Below, piece after piece: positions 36,452-46,649 of a stretch of 64,000 bases of DNA. Made by a program: the position numbers and the translations under genes. The notes beneath the pieces are model-generated. The model searched no databases, had not been told where the DNA came from, and worked only from the letters and a program-made list of their open reading frames with translations. Source of the stretch: Cohnella algarum (GTDB lineage: Bacteria > Bacillota > Bacilli > Paenibacillales > Paenibacillaceae); assembly GCF_016937515.1 (NCBI RefSeq), contig NZ_JAFHKM010000002.1, positions 4,149,001 to 4,213,000 of the forward strand, read 5' to 3'. How positions within the stretch are numbered: the first letter of the stretch is position 1; every line of letters begins with the position of its first letter.

Positions 36452-36959
36452 CCAGCTCGCTTCGAGGATGGCCGTCGCGATCAAGCGGTCGGCGGCAGAT
36501 CATCCGGCCAGCGTGGACGTGCTAACGTTTTCGCTGATCGCGATTTTGAACGGATTGTCTATCGTTCTCCTCACGATGGCGGTGTCGCTCGCGACGGGCA
36601 AGCCGGGAGAAGCGGCCGCGGCGCTTGTCGGCTACGCGCTGCTCCGGCAAATGTCCGGCGGCATCCATCTGAAGTCCGGCGACCTTTGCGTCGTCGTATC
36701 GGTTTTGGCGCTAACGGCCATGTCGTTCGCCCGGTTCGACGATTCGGCGGTCATCGGCCTTACGGCCGCGGCCGCTTTTCTGGCCCTCATTTTTTCGCCG
36801 TCCCGGATCGACGGACAAACCCGGATTCCCCGCAAATACTACCCGCTTCTTAAAGTTTTGTCCGTCTTGACGGTCGCGTCCAACTTCCTGTTCATGTCCT
36901 CCGTGCTCGCCGTCGCGTTTCTGGTGCAGTGCCTCACGTTAATCAGAGGAAGGGGGTGA
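36444..36959 (+). CDS. agrB: AgrB-like membrane cysteine protease for autoinducer peptide processing
   Basis: 171 residues, several membrane helices. Catalytic pair H75 and C82 in QMSGGIHLKSGDLC, with the same 7-residue spacing as H77/C84 of Staphylococcus aureus AgrB. It should cut the C-terminal tail of the AgrD peptide encoded 7 bp downstream and form the thiolactone. AGAAGGAG precedes its ATG. Confidence 0.92.
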   Translation: MIDQLASRMAVAIKRSAADHPASVDVLTFSLIAILNGLSIVLLTMAVSLATGKPGEAAAALVGYALLRQMSGGIHLKSGDLCVVVSVLALTAMSFARFDDSAVIGLTAAAAFLALIFSPSRIDGQTRIPRKYYPLLKVLSVLTVASNFLFMSSVLAVAFLVQCLTLIRGRG

Positions 36960-36965
36960 ATTCAT

Positions 36966-37088
36966 ATGCAAAAACGTTTTTTCCATGCCATCGCGTCCGC
37001 GCTTGGCGTCGTAGCGGTTGCTGTCGTGTCCACGGCATGCCTGTGGTATTTCCATCAGCCGAAAGTGCCGCAAGAACTTCTGAAGTAA
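36966..37088 (+). CDS. agrD: AgrD-like cyclic lactone autoinducer peptide precursor
   Basis: 40 residues. The amphipathic N-terminal helix is MQKRFFHAIASALGVVAVA. The core STACLWYF has the ring cysteine, and the acidic/proline tail is HQPKVPQELLK. This is the pattern of Firmicutes cyclic lactone peptides (Cys five residues before a conserved P..P.EL tail). A likely mature ring starts at C25; exact ends are not known. AGGAAGGGGG precedes the ATG. Confidence 0.85.
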   Translation: MQKRFFHAIASALGVVAVAVVSTACLWYFHQPKVPQELLK

Positions 37089-37101
37089 CCGGATTCGGGG
37101 G

Positions 37102-37452
37102 ATGGCGATGATTCTCTCTGTTTCCAAAGATCCGGAGGCGGCTTCGGGGTTCCATGAGCTTCCAGTCGAAGAGATTCTGTTCATCGAAGCTCCGAAACTG
37201 AAAGACATGGTCAGTTTTCATACGCTGACCGACAGATTTTATGCGCCGGGTACGCTCAGATATTGGGCGGAAGGATTGAGGGCTTCCGGATTGGATTTTG
37301 CCATGGTCGATCGAACGAACGCCATCCATCTGACGAAAGTCATGCACGTCGACCGCCGTTACCGCATCGCTTATTTTGACGAAAGGAAGTCCAAGTCCTG
37401 CACCATTTCCATCAGCAACGTGAGCAAAGTGCTCCAATATCTGAGCGTATGA
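37102..37452 (+). CDS. Stand-alone LytTR-type DNA-binding regulator
   Basis: 116 residues, almost entirely a LytTR-like fold: LPVEEILFIEAPKLKDMVSF, then GTLRYWAEGLRASGLDFAMV, NAIHLTKVMHVDRRYRIAYF and a final ISNVSKVLQYL. There is no receiver domain, so it cannot be a classical AgrA. It begins 13 bp after agrD and completes a four-gene unit. Confidence 0.78.
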   Translation: MAMILSVSKDPEAASGFHELPVEEILFIEAPKLKDMVSFHTLTDRFYAPGTLRYWAEGLRASGLDFAMVDRTNAIHLTKVMHVDRRYRIAYFDERKSKSCTISISNVSKVLQYLSV

Positions 37453-37459
37453 TCGAATG

Positions 37460-37487
37460 AGGCTGCCATGACCGGCAGCCTGTTTTT
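37460..37487 (+). terminator. Terminator of the agr-like operon
   Basis: AGGCTGCC - ATGA - CCGGCAGCCT stem followed by GTTTTT, 7 bp after the LytTR gene. Confidence 0.85.
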
Positions 37488-37541
37488 GTATTTTAGTCAT
37501 AAAACACAAAAAAACGACGGCAATAAACATGACATGCCTCA

Positions 37542-37570
37542 TTTACTTCTGGATTTTGGCACCCTATAAT
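37542..37570 (+). promoter_or_regulatory. Probable urease operon promoter
   Basis: TTTACT (37542-37547), 17-bp spacer, TATAAT (37565-37570), 27 bp before ureA. No clear TnrA/GlnR box was found in the 100 bp upstream. Confidence 0.6.
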
Positions 37571-37596
37571 AAAGAAAATAACGGAGGTGATATTAC

Positions 37597-37899
37597 ATGA
37601 ACCTCACGGAAAGGGAGAAGGAAAAGTTGTTGATCACCGTTGCGGCCGATCTGGCGCAGCGGAGATTAAGCCGGGGCGTGAAGCTCAATTACCCCGAATG
37701 CGTGGCGTTGATTACTTCCGCCATCATGGAAGGAGCCCGCGACGGAAAAACGGTGGCGGAATTAATGGCCTACGGCCGCACGCTGCTTACGCGCGATCAG
37801 GTGATGGAGGGCGTGGCGGAGATGATCCACGAGGTCCAGGTCGAGGCGACGTTTCCGGACGGAACGAAACTGGTGACGGTGCATCATCCGATTCCATAA
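37597..37899 (+). CDS. ureA: Urease subunit gamma
   Basis: 100 residues, normal length, with [12 protein letters not shown] at the start, [11 protein letters not shown] in the middle and [18 protein letters not shown] at the end, all UreA hallmarks. GGAGGTGA precedes the ATG. First gene of ureABC-FGD. Structural part of the nickel enzyme that splits urea to ammonia and carbamate. Confidence 0.97.
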   Translation: MNLTEREKEKLLITVAADLAQRRLSRGVKLNYPECVALITSAIMEGARDGKTVAELMAYGRTLLTRDQVMEGVAEMIHEVQVEATFPDGTKLVTVHHPIP

Positions 37900-37919
37900 C
37901 ACAAGGGGGCCTTTTGATC

Positions 37920-38294
37920 ATGATACCTGGAGAAATCCGGCCGGCCGCCGGCGAGCTGGAACTGAACGCGGGACGCCGGAAGGTCGAGCTGACGGTGGTC
38001 AACAACGGTGACAGGCCGGTGCAGGTCGGATCGCATTTTCATTTTTTCGAGGTGAACCGGGCGCTTTCCTTTTCGCGGGAAACGGCGTTCGGCATGCGGC
38101 TGGACATCCCGGCCGGAACGGCGGTCCGGTTTGAGCCCGGTGAAGAAAAACCGGTCGTCCTGACCGAGCTTGGGGGAGCCAGGCTGTCGTACGGGTTGAA
38201 CGGGCTGACGAACGGCTCGGCCGAAGGCGGCATGCCGGCGGATGTCGCGGAGCGGCTTGCCCGTTGGCATGCATTGGACAAGGGGGAAGCCTGA
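37920..38294 (+). CDS. ureB: Urease subunit beta
   Basis: 124 residues from the ATG at 37920 (MIPGEIRP); a TTG at 37914 would add two residues. [20 protein letters not shown] and [10 protein letters not shown] are family motifs. The stop shares a base with the ureC start. Confidence 0.96.
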   Translation: MIPGEIRPAAGELELNAGRRKVELTVVNNGDRPVQVGSHFHFFEVNRALSFSRETAFGMRLDIPAGTAVRFEPGEEKPVVLTELGGARLSYGLNGLTNGSAEGGMPADVAERLARWHALDKGEA

Positions 38295-40006
38295 TGCGCA
38301 TGGATCGCGGAAGCTACGCCGGCATGTTCGGGCCGACGACGGGAGACGCCGTCAGGCTCGCGGACACCGAATTGTGGGCCGTCATCGAAAAGGATCACAC
38401 CGTGTACGGCGACGAAGCCAAGTTCGGCGGCGGCAAAGTCATACGGGACGGAATGGGGCAGTCGAGCCGGGCCGTTCGGGACGAAGGCGTGCTGGACACG
38501 CTGATCACCAACGCGGTCGTCATCGACTATACCGGAATTTACAAAGCCGATATCGGCATGAAGGACGGGCGGATCGTCGGCATCGGCAAGGCGGGAAATC
38601 CCGACATCATGGACGGCGTCGACGCGAATATGGTCGTCGGGGCTAGCACCGAGGTGATCGCGGGCGAAGGAAAAATCGTGACGGCCGGAGGCATCGACAC
38701 GCACATTCATTTTATCGCGCCGCAGCAGATCGAAACGGCGCTGTCTTCCGGCGTCACGACGATGATCGGCGGCGGAACGGGACCCGCGACGGGAACGAAC
38801 GCGACGACGTGCACCCCCGGCGCCTGGCACCTCCGGCGGATGCTGGAAGCGGCCGAAGCGTTCCCGATGAATGTGGGCTTTCTCGGGAAGGGCAACGCCT
38901 CGACGCTGCCGCCGCTGATCGAGCAAATCGAAGCGGGAGCGATCGGGCTGAAGCTCCACGAGGACTGGGGCACGACGCCGGCGGCGATCGACGCCTGCCT
39001 GACCGCGGCCGACAAGTACGACGTCCAGGTGGCGATACATACCGATACGTTGAACGAGGCCGGGTTCGTGGAGGATACGCTCCGCGCGATCGGCGGCCGC
39101 ACGATTCATACGTATCATACGGAAGGTGCCGGCGGCGGCCATGCGCCGGATATTATCCGGGCGGCGGCCGAGCCGAACGTCATTCCTTCCTCGACGAATC
39201 CGACGCGGCCGTTTACGGTCAATACGATCGAAGAGCATCTGGATATGCTGATGGTTTGCCATCATCTGGACAGCCGCATCCCCGAGGACGTCGCCTTTGC
39301 CGATTCGCGCATTCGTCCCCAGACGATCGCGGCCGAAGATATTTTGCACGATTTGGGAGCGTTCAGCATTATCAGCTCCGATTCCCAGGCGATGGGGCGC
39401 GTTGGCGAGGTCGTCATCCGCACCTGGCAGACGGCGGACAAAATGAAAAAGCAGCGCGGCCCGCTCGCGGGCGACGACGCGAACGGGGACAACCACCGGA
39501 TCAAACGCTACGTGGCCAAATATACGATCAATCCGGCGATCGCGCACGGCATTTCGCATTTGGTCGGATCGGTGGAAGTCGGCAAATGGGCGGACCTCGT
39601 GCTGTGGACGCCGGCCTTTTTCGGCGTGAAGCCGGACATGGTGCTGAAGGGAGGCAGCATTGCCTTCGCCCAAATGGGCGATCCGAACGCCTCCATTCCG
39701 ACGCCCCAGCCCGTCTTCGGCCGGCCGATGTTTGCCGCTTACGGCCGCTCGCTTGCGCAAAGCTCGATCACGTTCGTCTCTCAGGCGGCTTACGACAGCG
39801 GAATCGCGGAGCGGCTCGGATTGGCGAAAAAAATCGAACCGGTGCGCGGCTGCCGCAACATCGGCAAGAAGGATATGATTTTCAACGACGCGACGCCGGC
39901 GATCGAGGTCGATCCGGAAACGTACCGGGTGACGGTGGACGGGGAACTGGCCGTCTGCGAGCCGGCAACGGAGCTGCCGATGGCCCAAAGGTATTTTTTG
40001 TTTTAG
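38294..40006 (+). CDS. ureC: Urease subunit alpha, catalytic
   Basis: 570 residues. Nickel ligands are visible in [11 protein letters not shown], the carbamylated lysine in GLKLHEDWG, further ligands in AIHTDTLNE and [12 protein letters not shown], the flap cysteine in MVCHHLD and the aspartate in SDSQAMGR. The active site is therefore complete. The ATG at 38294 follows GGGGGAAG. Confidence 0.98.
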   Translation: MRMDRGSYAGMFGPTTGDAVRLADTELWAVIEKDHTVYGDEAKFGGGKVIRDGMGQSSRAVRDEGVLDTLITNAVVIDYTGIYKADIGMKDGRIVGIGKAGNPDIMDGVDANMVVGASTEVIAGEGKIVTAGGIDTHIHFIAPQQIETALSSGVTTMIGGGTGPATGTNATTCTPGAWHLRRMLEAAEAFPMNVGFLGKGNASTLPPLIEQIEAGAIGLKLHEDWGTTPAAIDACLTAADKYDVQVAIHTDTLNEAGFVEDTLRAIGGRTIHTYHTEGAGGGHAPDIIRAAAEPNVIPSSTNPTRPFTVNTIEEHLDMLMVCHHLDSRIPEDVAFADSRIRPQTIAAEDILHDLGAFSIISSDSQAMGRVGEVVIRTWQTADKMKKQRGPLAGDDANGDNHRIKRYVAKYTINPAIAHGISHLVGSVEVGKWADLVLWTPAFFGVKPDMVLKGGSIAFAQMGDPNASIPTPQPVFGRPMFAAYGRSLAQSSITFVSQAAYDSGIAERLGLAKKIEPVRGCRNIGKKDMIFNDATPAIEVDPETYRVTVDGELAVCEPATELPMAQRYFLF

Positions 40007-40256
40007 CGGTTCGTACCCGCGTGCAGCGATTGCATATGAGCAGCGGCGGCTCGTTTTCGCAAGCAGCGGATGCAAATAGGCAACGGTTCGTTTCCGCATG
40101 CAACCCGGCGCGCTGAACCGGCTGACGGATCCCAAGCGCGCTAACGGATGTCAGAGACTCTGTTTCGTCGAAATTCGGGTAAAGCCTGCACATTCGCATG
40201 AATTTCACCCTTTGGCGCTTGTTCTTGGATGAGAATTCGATGGAGGTGAGCAAGTC
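40007..40256. other. 250-bp gap where ureE is normally found
   Basis: No reading frame with a UreE-like metal-binding histidine tail is present. The sequence is GC-rich with short internal similarities (CAGCGGCGGCTCGTTTTCGC). The last 20 bp hold the ureF ribosome binding site GGAGGTG. Confidence 0.7.
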
Positions 40257-41114
40257 ATGACTGCCAAAACAGGCGGCCCCGTTTCCCAGGAGCCGTACAA
40301 CTGGCTGTCGCTGCAACTGCTGCTCGACTCCGCGCTGCCGATCGGCAGCTTCGCCCATTCCTACGGGCTGGAAACGCTCGTGCAGGAAAATGTCGTCCGC
40401 GACGGGGCGGAACTGCGGCAATATTTGGAGGGCATGCTACTGCACAGCTGGGCGACCGGCGATTTGATGGTCGTCAAGGCCGTTTATGCCGATGAGGCTT
40501 ACAGCGGAGGAGGCCGGGACCCGGCGCGAGCCGGCGCCGCGGCGGCCCAAACCGGCCACGCGGCCAGCGTGCCAGGCAGCGTCCATTCGGCGCACGCTGG
40601 TGCATCGGCGGCCCTTCCCGGCGGCTCGCGCCCGTCCGCCGACGATGTCGCGTACGCCGCCTCGATCGAGCGGCTCGTGCACGTTCAGCGGCTCGGGGCG
40701 GAAACGCGCGACGGGGTGGAGAAGACCGGACGGAGGCTGATGCGGCTTGCGCCCCATCTGTTCCCGTCCCTGCCGGTGGAGCGGCTTGCGGCCGACGTGC
40801 GCGCCGGCCGTTGCCTCGGCACTTATCCGTACGTTTTCGGATGGTTATGCCGGCATCTCGGCATTCCGCTCGATCGGGCGGCCGAAGGGTACTTGTACGC
40901 TTGCGCGTCGACCGGCGTCAATGCCGCGTTAAGGCTGATGCCGATGGGCCAACACGAAGCGCAAAAGCTGCTCGCTTCGTTGTTTCCCGTCATCTCGGAG
41001 GCTTGGGCCGACGTTCGCGATATGGATCCGGCGGACGCCTACGGCGCGATGCCGCAGGCGGAAATCGGCATGATCCGGCATGAGCGTCTGTATTCCCGCT
41101 TATTTATGTCGTAA
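40257..41114 (+). CDS. ureF: Urease accessory protein UreF with a low-complexity insert
   Basis: 285 residues; UreF proteins are usually about 230. [22 protein letters not shown] at the N-terminus and [15 protein letters not shown] later are family motifs. Residues 82-130 are an alanine/glycine/histidine-rich insert not expected in the fold, which may be a flexible loop. UreF works with UreD and UreG to carbamylate the active-site lysine and load nickel. Confidence 0.93.
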   Translation: MTAKTGGPVSQEPYNWLSLQLLLDSALPIGSFAHSYGLETLVQENVVRDGAELRQYLEGMLLHSWATGDLMVVKAVYADEAYSGGGRDPARAGAAAAQTGHAASVPGSVHSAHAGASAALPGGSRPSADDVAYAASIERLVHVQRLGAETRDGVEKTGRRLMRLAPHLFPSLPVERLAADVRAGRCLGTYPYVFGWLCRHLGIPLDRAAEGYLYACASTGVNAALRLMPMGQHEAQKLLASLFPVISEAWADVRDMDPADAYGAMPQAEIGMIRHERLYSRLFMS

Positions 41115-41151
41115 CGGAAATCGCAATCGAAAAATCGGAGGAGATCTTTTC

Positions 41152-41885
<734 letters not shown>

Positions 41886-41889
<4 letters not shown>

Positions 41890-42743
41890 GGCCGGGGGAG
41901 CATGCAAAGCTGCAGGTCCGCTCGCGCCTGAAAGCGAGGGCGGAGCTCGTTCGCGGCAAGCCCGCGCTTGCGGAAAGCTATCACGAAGCCCCGCTCAAAA
42001 TCGCCAAAACGTTCCCGCTGCACGAAGAGGCGGGCCCGCAGCTGGCCGTCGTTCATATGGACGTCTCTCCGGGGCTTATGGACGGCGACCGCTATGCGTA
42101 CGACTGGCGTATCGGCGAGGGGGTGCGGTTATACGCGACCAATCAGGCGTACACGCGCGTGCACCCTTGCCCTTACGATGCGGCGAAAGTCGAGCAAAGA
42201 TTCGTCCTGGAGCGGGATGCCGTGCTGGAGTGGCTGCCTGAACCGGTCATGCTGTACCGGGACGCCCACTACGAATGCGTTACGGAAGTGGATTTGAGCC
42301 CGGGCTCGATTTGCGTCATCGGCGAAGCGCTCGCGCCCGGCCGGATTTCCCGCGGCGAACGGTTCGCTTTTCGATGCAGCGATACGAAGCTGGCCGTCCG
42401 TCATAACGGCGAGCTTATCCATTATCAACGCCAGCGCCTGCTGCCGGACAAGATGTCGCTGGCGGCGCCCGGCAGCTTCGGCTCCTATACGCATCTGGCT
42501 TCGCTGTACGTTTTTTCGGATAAAATCGGGCCCGAGCTGGCCGATCGGCTCGCCGGCGTAATGGAGGAAAGCTGTCCGGAAGGCGTCGTCTGGAGCGTCG
42601 CAAGAACGGCCAAGCTGGGCGTTGTCGCGATGCTGGCGGGGAACCGGGGCTGGCAGCTTCAACGGCTGCTGACGCTCGCTTGGGACGAAACGCGCCGGCA
42701 GCTCCTCTCCGCGCCGCCGCTCCGGCTGATCGGTCACGCCTGA
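41886..42743 (+). CDS. ureD: Urease accessory protein UreD/UreH
   Basis: 285 residues from the ATG at 41886, which overlaps the ureG stop (ATGA). Motifs are [40 protein letters not shown] and the C-terminal [16 protein letters not shown]. Scaffold of the UreDFG complex. Last gene of the operon. Confidence 0.94.
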
Positions 42744-42748
42744 CGAGG

Positions 42749-42805
42749 AAGGCCTTACGGGCCGACTGCCGCAATATCGCGCGCGTCGGCCCGCAAGGCC
42801 TTTTT
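42749..42805 (+). terminator. Terminator of the urease operon
   Basis: AAGGCCTTACGGGCCGAC pairs with GTCGGCCCGCAAGGCC, then TTTTT. Confidence 0.85.
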
Positions 42806-42819
42806 GTCGTGTTCGATCG

Positions 42820-43479
42820 TCAGCCCTTGTCGGGAAAAAGCCCGGCGAGGCCCGCGAACGGAAGATTTTCGTAGTGATCGGTTTTGTAGACGATTTCGGA
42901 TTCCAGCTTCGCCTCGTCCGACAGCTTGTTGCGGCGGAATTGGAGGCGGTCGAACAGCTTCACCAAAATGCGGGCGGTATTGACCGCGTCGTCCAGCGCT
43001 CGGTGATGGGAGCCGACGAACGGGATTTCCAGCATCTCCAGCGCGTTTTTTAGGCCCATTTGCTGATGCTTCTCGAGCTTGAACGTTTTGGACAGCATTT
43101 TTTGCAAATTGTTATGGTTGACGATCCAGTCCGTCGGAATTTGATGGGTTCGGCATTCGTTCACAAGCTGCCGGTGATCGTCGGGACCCCAGGCGCACAG
43201 GAAGTATTCGCCGTCGCCGATCCAATCGGCGAATGCGGACACGACTTCGGCCAGCGTGCCGGATCCGTCTACGTCTTCCTGCTTGATGCCGGTAAACGAA
43301 GTGGTGTCCTCGGTCAATTTCGGCACGATCACCGGCCGGACAAACGATTGAAACGTATCGACGATGACCGGCGCTCCGTCCGCGATTCCGACTTTGGCCG
43401 CGCCGATTTCGATAATTTCCGCGACTTGGCCTTTTTTGCGCCGGACGGTCATTTCCAAATCATATACGATATAAGTCAA
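42820..43479 (-). CDS. DEDDh 3'-5' exonuclease, KapD-like
   Basis: 219 residues. IVYDLEMT (first D and E), CAWGPDDHRQL (third acidic residue) and HHRALDDAVNTARI (H and D) give the DEDDh active site of DnaQ/ERI-1 type exonucleases. It most resembles KapD, an inhibitor of the KinA sporulation pathway in B. subtilis, though nuclease activity is equally likely from the motifs. Confidence 0.85.
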   Translation of the reverse strand: MTYIVYDLEMTVRRKKGQVAEIIEIGAAKVGIADGAPVIVDTFQSFVRPVIVPKLTEDTTSFTGIKQEDVDGSGTLAEVVSAFADWIGDGEYFLCAWGPDDHRQLVNECRTHQIPTDWIVNHNNLQKMLSKTFKLEKHQQMGLKNALEMLEIPFVGSHHRALDDAVNTARILVKLFDRLQFRRNKLSDEAKLESEIVYKTDHYENLPFAGLAGLFPDKG

Positions 43480-43549
43480 GTGGGCACACCTCTGAAAAAT
43501 TCGGTCAATGGGATTCCATACTTCGTTATTATAGTTCCCGCGGCCTTAT

Positions 43550-43580
43550 TTGTCATGGGATTCGGATTTTTTGCTATAAT
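43550..43580 (+). promoter_or_regulatory. Promoter giving a probably leaderless response regulator mRNA
   Basis: TTGTCA (43550-43555) and an extended -10, TGCTATAAT (43572-43580). The ATG is at 43587, where transcription should start. No ribosome binding site precedes the ATG. Confidence 0.65.
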
Positions 43581-43586
43581 GGGCGC

Positions 43587-44264
43587 ATGAACACGATTAC
43601 GTTATTATATGTGGAAGACGACCCGGAGATCGGCGCGCTCGTGAAACGCCATTTGCAGGAAAAAGGATTCGAGGTAAGGTGGCTGCGCAGCGGCGAAGTA
43701 GCGCTTGCCGAGGCGGAAGGCTGCCGGCTGGCCGTTCTCGACGTCATGCTGCCGGGCCTGGACGGCTTCACGGTCGGCCAACGGCTGAAAAAACAAATGC
43801 CCGGCCTGCCGATTTTGCTGCTGACGGCCCGCACGTCGATCGAGGACAAGCTGCAAGGGCTGGAATTCGCCGACGATTATTTGACCAAGCCGTTTCACCC
43901 GGAAGAATTGGAGGCGAGAATTAAAGTTCTGCTCCGGAGGCACGGCTCGCACGCTTCCGAGCCGGTCGCGATCAAGCATTTGCTGTTTTTCGAAAACGAA
44001 AACCGGCTCGTCGACCGCGACAGCGGGGAAGAGCTGACGCTGACCGGCAAACAGTTTCAAATTTTCACCTATATGGTGCGGCATTTGGGGCAAATTTTGA
44101 CGAAAGAGCAAATCTTCGAAGCCGTTTGGGGGGAAACGTATCTGGAAGGCGACAAAACGCTGATGGTCCATATCCGCTATTTGCGCGAAAAGATCGAGCG
44201 AGATCCCGCCGCGCCGGAAGTCATCGAAACGGTTCGCGGCATCGGCTACAGGGTGAGGGCATGA
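43587..44264 (+). CDS. OmpR/PhoB-family response regulator
   Basis: 225 residues. Receiver domain: acidic pair VEDD, phospho-acceptor aspartate in AVLDVMLPGLDG, LLLTARTS and the lysine in YLTKPFHPEE. The C-terminal winged helix ends TVRGIGYRVRA. Overlaps the sensor kinase gene by 4 bp. Linked with a three-gene ABC exporter, so it probably controls it in response to a cell-envelope antibiotic. Confidence 0.94.
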   Translation: MNTITLLYVEDDPEIGALVKRHLQEKGFEVRWLRSGEVALAEAEGCRLAVLDVMLPGLDGFTVGQRLKKQMPGLPILLLTARTSIEDKLQGLEFADDYLTKPFHPEELEARIKVLLRRHGSHASEPVAIKHLLFFENENRLVDRDSGEELTLTGKQFQIFTYMVRHLGQILTKEQIFEAVWGETYLEGDKTLMVHIRYLREKIERDPAAPEVIETVRGIGYRVRA

Positions 44265-45664
44265 AGCCGGTTGAAGCGGAAAACGCGGACAAGCCGGAAA
44301 AGCCGGCCTTTCTCGGCTCGCTGTTGTTCCGCTACATGATGATCGTCGTGCTGGCGCTCTTTTTTATTCCCGCCGTGCTTGTCGCGGTTTCGGTTTTTTA
44401 TGCCGTCGTCAACGGCCCGGTGCAGCCGGAGCTGAAATACGGAAATTCGCAGCAGGTGAAGTCGGACTGGGACGCGGAAGCGGGCAAGCTCGACGCCTCG
44501 AACCCGGAAATCGTGAACGAGCGGCTGCGGGAATTGAAGCTGCGGTATGAAGACGCGTCCATGTTCTGGGTGGACGGGACCGGCCGGACGAGGCTGCAAT
44601 TGCCCGAGCAAGCCGGTTTGCCGCTTTCGTGGACGGCGGACGACACGGTCCGCTTCATGAAGCAAAGCGTGAACGGCGATCCGTATACGGTCGTGTCGTT
44701 TCTCGGCGCGGACGGGGCGGGTCCCGGATTTATGGTGCTGCAGCTGCCGAGAACGTTCCTGCGGGCCGATTCGCCCGTCGATATGATGGCTCCGACGTTT
44801 TTCGGGCTCGTCCTGCTCATTTTCCTCGTTTTCGTCCTGCTGTCGTGGCTGTTTTTCCGGAACATTCGCCAAAGGCTTCTTCGGCTGCAGTCCGCCATGA
44901 CGGCAACGGACGGAGACGGCATCCCGGTTCCGATCGTTTTGTCGAAGCGGGACGAAATCGGCAAGCTGGAGCAGGCGTTCAACGGGATGGCGGAACGTCT
45001 GCGCGTCGGCAGAGAGCGGGAACGCGAGGAGGAGAAGCTTCGCAAACAGCTGATCGGCAGCTTATCGCACGATTTGCGAACCCCGCTGACCGTCATGCGC
45101 AGCCACGTGCATTTGCTCGGACGCGAGGCGCTCAGCCTGCAAGGAGAAGAATCGGTCCGCCAGCTGGAGGCGAAGACGGAACGGCTGGGCGGCCTGATCG
45201 ACAACCTGTTCGCCTATACGCTTATGACCAGCGGCAAATACCCGCTCAAGCTCGAAGTCTGCGATATCGCCCGGCTCGTTCGGCAAGGCGCGGCGACCTG
45301 GTATCCGTTATGGGAAAAAGAAGGGATCGAGCCCGAGGTCGATTTGCCCGAAGTCCCGATCCGATGGGAAGTGGACAAGGAAGGCTTCCTCCGCATTCTG
45401 GACAATCTGTTCCAAAACGTCGTCCGCCACGCCCGTTCGGGCGGATGGATCGGCATTTCCGCCCGAACGCTCGATTCGGGAGCGTTCGCTCTCGTCATTT
45501 CCGACCGGGGCCCCGGAATGAGCGCGATTTCGGCCGCCAAGGGCGGAGGCATCGGGCTGGCGATCGTTGACTACTTGCTGCGGGAGATGAAGTTGTCGTC
45601 GCGGGTCGAATCGGGCGAAACGGGAACCCGAATCGCCATTTGGCCGCGCGATATGCAGCTTTAA
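44261..45664 (+). CDS. Sensor histidine kinase
   Basis: 467 residues from the ATG at 44261. TM1 (MMIVVLALFFIPAVLVAV), about 150 residues outside, TM2 (FFGLVLLIFLVFVLLSWLFF), HAMP, H-box SLSHDLRTPLTVMRSHV, N-box NLFQNVVRHA, G boxes DRGPGMS and GGGIGLAIV. A sizeable extracellular domain means it may sense its ligand itself rather than through the transporter. Confidence 0.93.
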   Translation: MKPVEAENADKPEKPAFLGSLLFRYMMIVVLALFFIPAVLVAVSVFYAVVNGPVQPELKYGNSQQVKSDWDAEAGKLDASNPEIVNERLRELKLRYEDASMFWVDGTGRTRLQLPEQAGLPLSWTADDTVRFMKQSVNGDPYTVVSFLGADGAGPGFMVLQLPRTFLRADSPVDMMAPTFFGLVLLIFLVFVLLSWLFFRNIRQRLLRLQSAMTATDGDGIPVPIVLSKRDEIGKLEQAFNGMAERLRVGREREREEEKLRKQLIGSLSHDLRTPLTVMRSHVHLLGREALSLQGEESVRQLEAKTERLGGLIDNLFAYTLMTSGKYPLKLEVCDIARLVRQGAATWYPLWEKEGIEPEVDLPEVPIRWEVDKEGFLRILDNLFQNVVRHARSGGWIGISARTLDSGAFALVISDRGPGMSAISAAKGGGIGLAIVDYLLREMKLSSRVESGETGTRIAIWPRDMQL

Positions 45665-45734
45665 CCGTTTTTTAAACTCCGGGCGCTCCTTGTTTTAACC
45701 TCCGCGAGCTATGATGGCTTACGAGGTGAACGAG

Positions 45735-46649
45735 ATGAGCGAATGGATGATTCAAACGAAAGACCTTAGCAAGACGTACAAAGGCCGCGCGGCGGTCGAC
45801 CGCCTTCATTTGAACATAGCGCGGGGCGACATTTACGGGTTTCTCGGACCGAACGGCGCGGGCAAAACGACGACGATCCGCATGCTGCTTGGGCTGATCA
45901 AGCCGACGAAAGGCAGCGTGGAAATTTTCGGCAGGCCGCTTGAACGGGACAAGCTGAATATCCTGCGCAAAGTCGGCTCGCTGGTCGAGTATCCTTCCTA
46001 CTACGGACATTTGACCGCCGTCGAAAACCTGGAGGCGATCCGCCGGATATTGGACGCGCCCAAGTCGCGCATCGCGCAGGTGCTGGAAACGGTCGGCCTG
46101 ACGAAAGAGGCCAAACGTCCGGTCAAAGGCTTCTCGCTTGGCATGAAGCAGCGGCTCGGAATTGCCGCCGCCTTGATCGGCGATCCGGAGCTGCTCATTC
46201 TGGACGAGCCGACGAACGGGCTGGACCCGTCGGGCATATTGGAAATTCGCGAGCTGATCAAAGGGATGCCGAAGCAATACGGCATTACCGTGCTCGTTTC
46301 CAGCCACTTGCTCAGCGAGGTGGAGCAAATGGCGGGCACGGTCGGCATTATCCGCCAGGGCAAGATGGTGTTCCAGGACACGATCGAGTCCCTGCGCCGG
46401 CAATCGGAAGGCTCGATCTCGGTTGCCGTGTCCGAGCCGGAGGAGGCGCTGCTTGCCCTGCTCCGGATGGGATATCAGGGGGCGCTGGAGCAAGGGCGCA
46501 TTCGGCTCGAAGGCGCCGACGACGAAAGCGTGGCGCGCATCGTCAAGGAACTGGTGCAGCGGAACCACGCGATCTACCGGATCGAAGAAAAGCGGCAGTC
46601 GCTCGAGGAGCTGTTTTTGCAAATCGTCGGAGAGGGGCTGCGGGCATGA
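45735..46649 (+). CDS. ABC transporter ATPase, bacitracin/lantibiotic exporter type
   Basis: 304 residues from the ATG at 45735, after GAGGTG. Walker A GPNGAGKTT, signature FSLGMKQRLGIA, Walker B LLILDEPTNGLDP, switch VSSHLLSE. BcrA/SpaF-like. It would power the two ABC-2 permeases that follow, giving self-protection or resistance to peptide antibiotics. Confidence 0.93.
   Translation: MSEWMIQTKDLSKTYKGRAAVDRLHLNIARGDIYGFLGPNGAGKTTTIRMLLGLIKPTKGSVEIFGRPLERDKLNILRKVGSLVEYPSYYGHLTAVENLEAIRRILDAPKSRIAQVLETVGLTKEAKRPVKGFSLGMKQRLGIAAALIGDPELLILDEPTNGLDPSGILEIRELIKGMPKQYGITVLVSSHLLSEVEQMAGTVGIIRQGKMVFQDTIESLRRQSEGSISVAVSEPEEALLALLRMGYQGALEQGRIRLEGADDESVARIVKELVQRNHAIYRIEEKRQSLEELFLQIVGEGLRA

Noticed and set aside
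40017..40116. Remnant of ureE in the ureC-ureF gap
   Set aside because: No frame gives UreE-like motifs or a histidine tail.
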